The position numbers were made by a program, and so were the translations under genes. Below the pieces are notes generated by a model, which did no database searches, was not told the origin of the DNA, and saw only the letters and a program-made list of their open reading frames with translations. Of a DNA stretch of 7,230 nucleotides, positions 5,317-7,230 are shown one piece after another. Position 1 is the first letter of the stretch, and every line of letters begins with the position of its first letter. The DNA comes from Promethearchaeota archaeon (GTDB lineage Archaea > Asgardarchaeota > Lokiarchaeia > Sigynarchaeales > MK-D1): NCBI GenBank assembly GCA_016839385.1, contig JAEOUK010000460.1, positions 1-7,230 on the forward strand. Direction: 5' to 3'.

Positions 5317-6105
5317 TTAACTTTTTTGTAAAATTATATCATTTATTCTTTTCAAGCTATCTTCAGAATCCACATCCATGAAATTATACAAGTTATCATC
5401 ATATTTTTGTAACTCTTTTTCAATAGGAATCGTAACTATATTTACTTCATACTCTATCCCGTTGTCATCACTGAAATTGAAATCGTTCGTTATTTCTTCA
5501 AAAGTTTTCTGGAAGGAGTAATGTTTTTTGAATATTTTTTGTTCCAAAATTGGCAAAATACTTTTAACGTGATAAATGGAAAAAAATGGCTCAAATTTTC
5601 CTGAATTCCACTGCGGAATATATGAATTATAGGATTTTGTTTTTCTTCTTCTCCGTTTTCTATGTAAATCATTTTTAAAAAATTCATTGAAAATATAACT
5701 GAGTACTGTAACCGAAATTAAAGGAGTATCACAAGGCAACACAAAAACATTGCGGAATTCAGATTTGAGTTCTGCCAATGCTGTATATAACCCAAATAGG
5801 CTACCTCTCGGTGGTTGAGGAATATCAGAAAACAATTTATTCCACACAACCTCATCTATAATAATTTGATCTTCGTTTAATGTCGGAATTGCTTCTAGAT
5901 ATTCATCTTGTTGGATGTAATTATTTAAAACGATTTTTATGGGTATACGAGTGTTTAGATTTAAAGTTAAAAGAAAATCTTCAATAGATTCTAACACGTG
6001 TTGAATAAGTGGCTTATTTTCTTTACCTAAAGGTATTAATCCCTTATCTCTTGACAATCGAGAGGATAAACCACCAGAAAGCAATACAAAACAAATGCTC
6101 TGCAT
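5317..6105 (-). CDS. mobA: MobA-like molybdenum cofactor nucleotidyltransferase
   Basis: A 262-residue cytoplasmic enzyme of the MobA-like NTP transferase family; MobA itself joins GMP from GTP to molybdopterin to form the guanine dinucleotide cofactor. All main motifs are present: the nucleotide loop LSGGLSSRLSRDKGLIPLG (9-27) with Lys21, RGSLFGLYTAL (100-110) matching the GPLxG segment, the metal-binding LPCDTPLIS (123-131) with Asp126, KFEPFFSIYH (170-179) matching the usual EPLxALY, and the closing DVDSEDSL (244-251) like the NTPEDL of MobA. It is somewhat longer than typical MobA (about 190-210 residues), with extra sequence around 62-98 and a strongly basic loop KRRRRKTK (150-157). No Moco synthesis gene or molybdoenzyme is adjacent, so a related nucleotidyl transfer cannot be excluded. 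A TATATAA box about 30 bases upstream and the absence of a Shine-Dalgarno site suggest a leaderless message. Confidence 0.87.
   Translation of the reverse strand: MQSICFVLLSGGLSSRLSRDKGLIPLGKENKPLIQHVLESIEDFLLTLNLNTRIPIKIVLNNYIQQDEYLEAIPTLNEDQIIIDEVVWNKLFSDIPQPPRGSLFGLYTALAELKSEFRNVFVLPCDTPLISVTVLSYIFNEFFKNDLHRKRRRRKTKSYNSYIPQWNSGKFEPFFSIYHVKSILPILEQKIFKKHYSFQKTFEEITNDFNFSDDNGIEYEVNIVTIPIEKELQKYDDNLYNFMDVDSEDSLKRINDIILQKS
5321..5328 (+). terminator. T-tract terminator after the plus-strand helical gene
   Basis: CTTTTTTG follows the stop at 5301-5303 by about 18 bases, and a weak GGG/CCC stem spans the stop. The tract lies inside the last codons of the convergent mobA-like gene, so the two messages would overlap slightly at their 3' ends. 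Confidence 0.35.
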
Positions 6106-6130
6106 GTTGTTATCTACTTCTGTATAGGCG

Positions 6131-6137
6131 TTATATA
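6131..6137 (-). promoter_or_regulatory. TATA box for the mobA-like gene
   Basis: TATATAA on the minus strand predicts transcription starting near 6108, just before the ATG at 6105, so the message is probably leaderless or nearly so. Confidence 0.5.
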
Positions 6138-6159
6138 TTCAAAAAGTTATACTTTTGAA
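6138..6159. repeat. Imperfect inverted repeat at the mobA promoter
   Basis: TTCAAAAAGT (6138-6147) faces ACTTTTGAA (6151-6159), pairing along 9 bases with one extra A. It abuts the upstream side of the mobA TATA box in the 174-base divergent gap, where a regulator or TFB contact could lie. AT-rich sequence gives such repeats by chance, so this is only a candidate operator. The rest of the gap (6160-6279) shows a weak ATTAATATT TATA-like stretch near 6212 for the PAS gene and nothing else clear. Confidence 0.25.
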
Positions 6160-6279
6160 AATTAATGTGATAGTCAAAGAAGAACGATAAACCACTTAAG
6201 ATTCACTCTGATTATTAATATTGTTTTAATCTAGGACTCAGATTATGCATACAATTTTGGAGATAGCGTCTTGGAAGAT

Positions 6280-7230
6280 ATGGATATTAGTGATTTATTT
6301 ACAATTTGCAATCAGATCCGAGATGCTTTACTTATCATTGTAGACAAAAAAGTTTATTGGGTAAATCAAACCTTTGAAAATAATTTTGAATACTCAAAAA
6401 ACGAAATAATTGGAAAACAAATTGATGATTCATTATTGGGAAAGAATTTCATCAATAAATTAGAATTTTTTCAAAAAAATAGCGATTCTGTTTCCAAAAC
6501 CTATCTACATGACATCATTCTTTCTGGAAAATCAACAGGAAAACCCGCATATACTGCCCATTATCAAATTGAACTGAAAACTTTTTTATTCAAAGGACGA
6601 CGGGCGATAATGGCTTCTTTTCGAAGAACTATTCCTCGAAAACAACAATTGATTGATATTGAGGATTTGCTTAGTTTTGATATTTTGGGTATAGCTATAA
6701 TGCGTGACGGGAAAATGCTATACACCAACCATCGATATGCTGAAATGAAGGGTTACTCACGAGATGAAGTCCTTAAGTGGGACGCTTTTGAATTTTTAAA
6801 AACAATTCATCCTGATGACAGAGAGTTTGTAAAATCTCAATCTATTATGAAGGAAAAAGGTGAACCAGGATATATTCCACATTATGAGTTTCGTGGAATA
6901 CGTGGGGATGGGACATTGGTTTATTTTGAAGTTTTCTCGCAAACAATTACTTTCCAAGACTCTTATGCTAATTTAGTAATTTTAAATGATATCACTGAGG
7001 CTAAGCAAGCAGAGAGTGCTTTCAAACAGAGTGAAGAACGCTTTAAAATGTTAGTGGACCGAATGGAAGAAGGTTTTGCAATAGGTGATACCAATGACAA
7101 TTTTACTTATGTAAATACTCGTTTCTGTGAAATACTTGGATACAGTGCTGAAGAATTAATTGGGAAAAACATACGGGATATCGTAAGCGCACGTTATCAC
7201 TATATTTTAGATGAACAGTTGGAATTGAGA
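6280..7230 (+). CDS. Multi-PAS sensor protein, probably a histidine kinase (3' end cut)
   Basis: 317 codons are visible to the window edge without a stop. Three PAS domains in a row are seen. The first (about 8-115) has DALLIIVDKKVYWVNQTFEN and the YSKNEIIGK segment. The second (about 128-243) has GIAIMRDGKMLYTNHRYAEM, HPDDREFV, EFRGIRGDGTLVYFEVF-type strands and ends in the PAC-like ILNDITEAKQAE. The third (from about 252) has SEERFKMLVDRMEEGFAIGD, FTYVNTRFCEILGYSAEELI and continues past the edge. There is no signal peptide or membrane helix, so it is likely a cytoplasmic sensor. PAS domains sense small molecules, redox state or light through bound cofactors, and in archaea such arrays usually end in a histidine kinase, which is not visible here. 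The ATG at 6280 is used; an in-frame TTG at 6271 has a better-placed GGAG (6259-6262) and would add three residues. It is divergent from mobA. Confidence 0.88.
   Translation, partial: MDISDLFTICNQIRDALLIIVDKKVYWVNQTFENNFEYSKNEIIGKQIDDSLLGKNFINKLEFFQKNSDSVSKTYLHDIILSGKSTGKPAYTAHYQIELKTFLFKGRRAIMASFRRTIPRKQQLIDIEDLLSFDILGIAIMRDGKMLYTNHRYAEMKGYSRDEVLKWDAFEFLKTIHPDDREFVKSQSIMKEKGEPGYIPHYEFRGIRGDGTLVYFEVFSQTITFQDSYANLVILNDITEAKQAESAFKQSEERFKMLVDRMEEGFAIGDTNDNFTYVNTRFCEILGYSAEELIGKNIRDIVSARYHYILDEQLELR

Overview
The window looks like AT-rich archaeal DNA. Signs of this are the TATA-like boxes about 25 bases ahead of likely transcript starts, starts without Shine-Dalgarno sites beside others with good ones, T-tract rather than hairpin terminators, and archaeal-type families (AbrB-ACT fusion, HKD-less PLD-like protein). 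The gelsolin-like domain of the protein at 1668-2594 suggests an Asgard archaeon, perhaps a Heimdallarchaeia relative, since gelsolin domains in prokaryotes are best known there. This placement is an inference from one domain and overall style. No rRNA, tRNA, CRISPR array, insertion sequence or phage gene was found.

Layout. Positions 1-4507 are all read on the minus strand, so the right-hand genes come first in transcription. An AbrB-ACT regulator (4076-4507), possibly preceded by a tiny cysteine-rich ORF overlapping it by 4 bases (4504-4704), is followed by a coiled-coil protein of unknown role (3352-4017) and, 13 bases later, by a coiled-coil plus PLD-like protein whose catalytic HKD residues are replaced (2763-3338). 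After a 168-base gap with its own promoter and an inverted repeat comes the gelsolin-like gene (1668-2594). Next, behind a TATA box that predicts a leaderless message, stand two tandem paralogous VIT1/CCC1-type membrane transporters (737-1585 and 1-732, the second cut by the window edge).

On the plus strand, 4728-5303 encodes an unrecognised helical protein with a lysine-rich tail. It faces, tail to tail, a MobA-like molybdenum cofactor nucleotidyltransferase (5317-6105, minus). Divergent from mobA, a multi-PAS sensor protein starts at 6280 and runs off the window end.

How they may work together: the 4507-to-2763 block looks like one operon, a likely small-ligand-sensing regulator followed by two soluble coiled-coil proteins. 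The two transporters form a second unit, co-translated or tightly coupled. Nothing in the sequence directly links MobA or the PAS sensor to the rest. Gaps between genes are all under 300 bases. The points most worth a second look are the gelsolin-like protein with its unassigned C-terminal domain, the transporter pair with an unusual shared loop motif, and the unknown coiled-coil/PLD-like operon.
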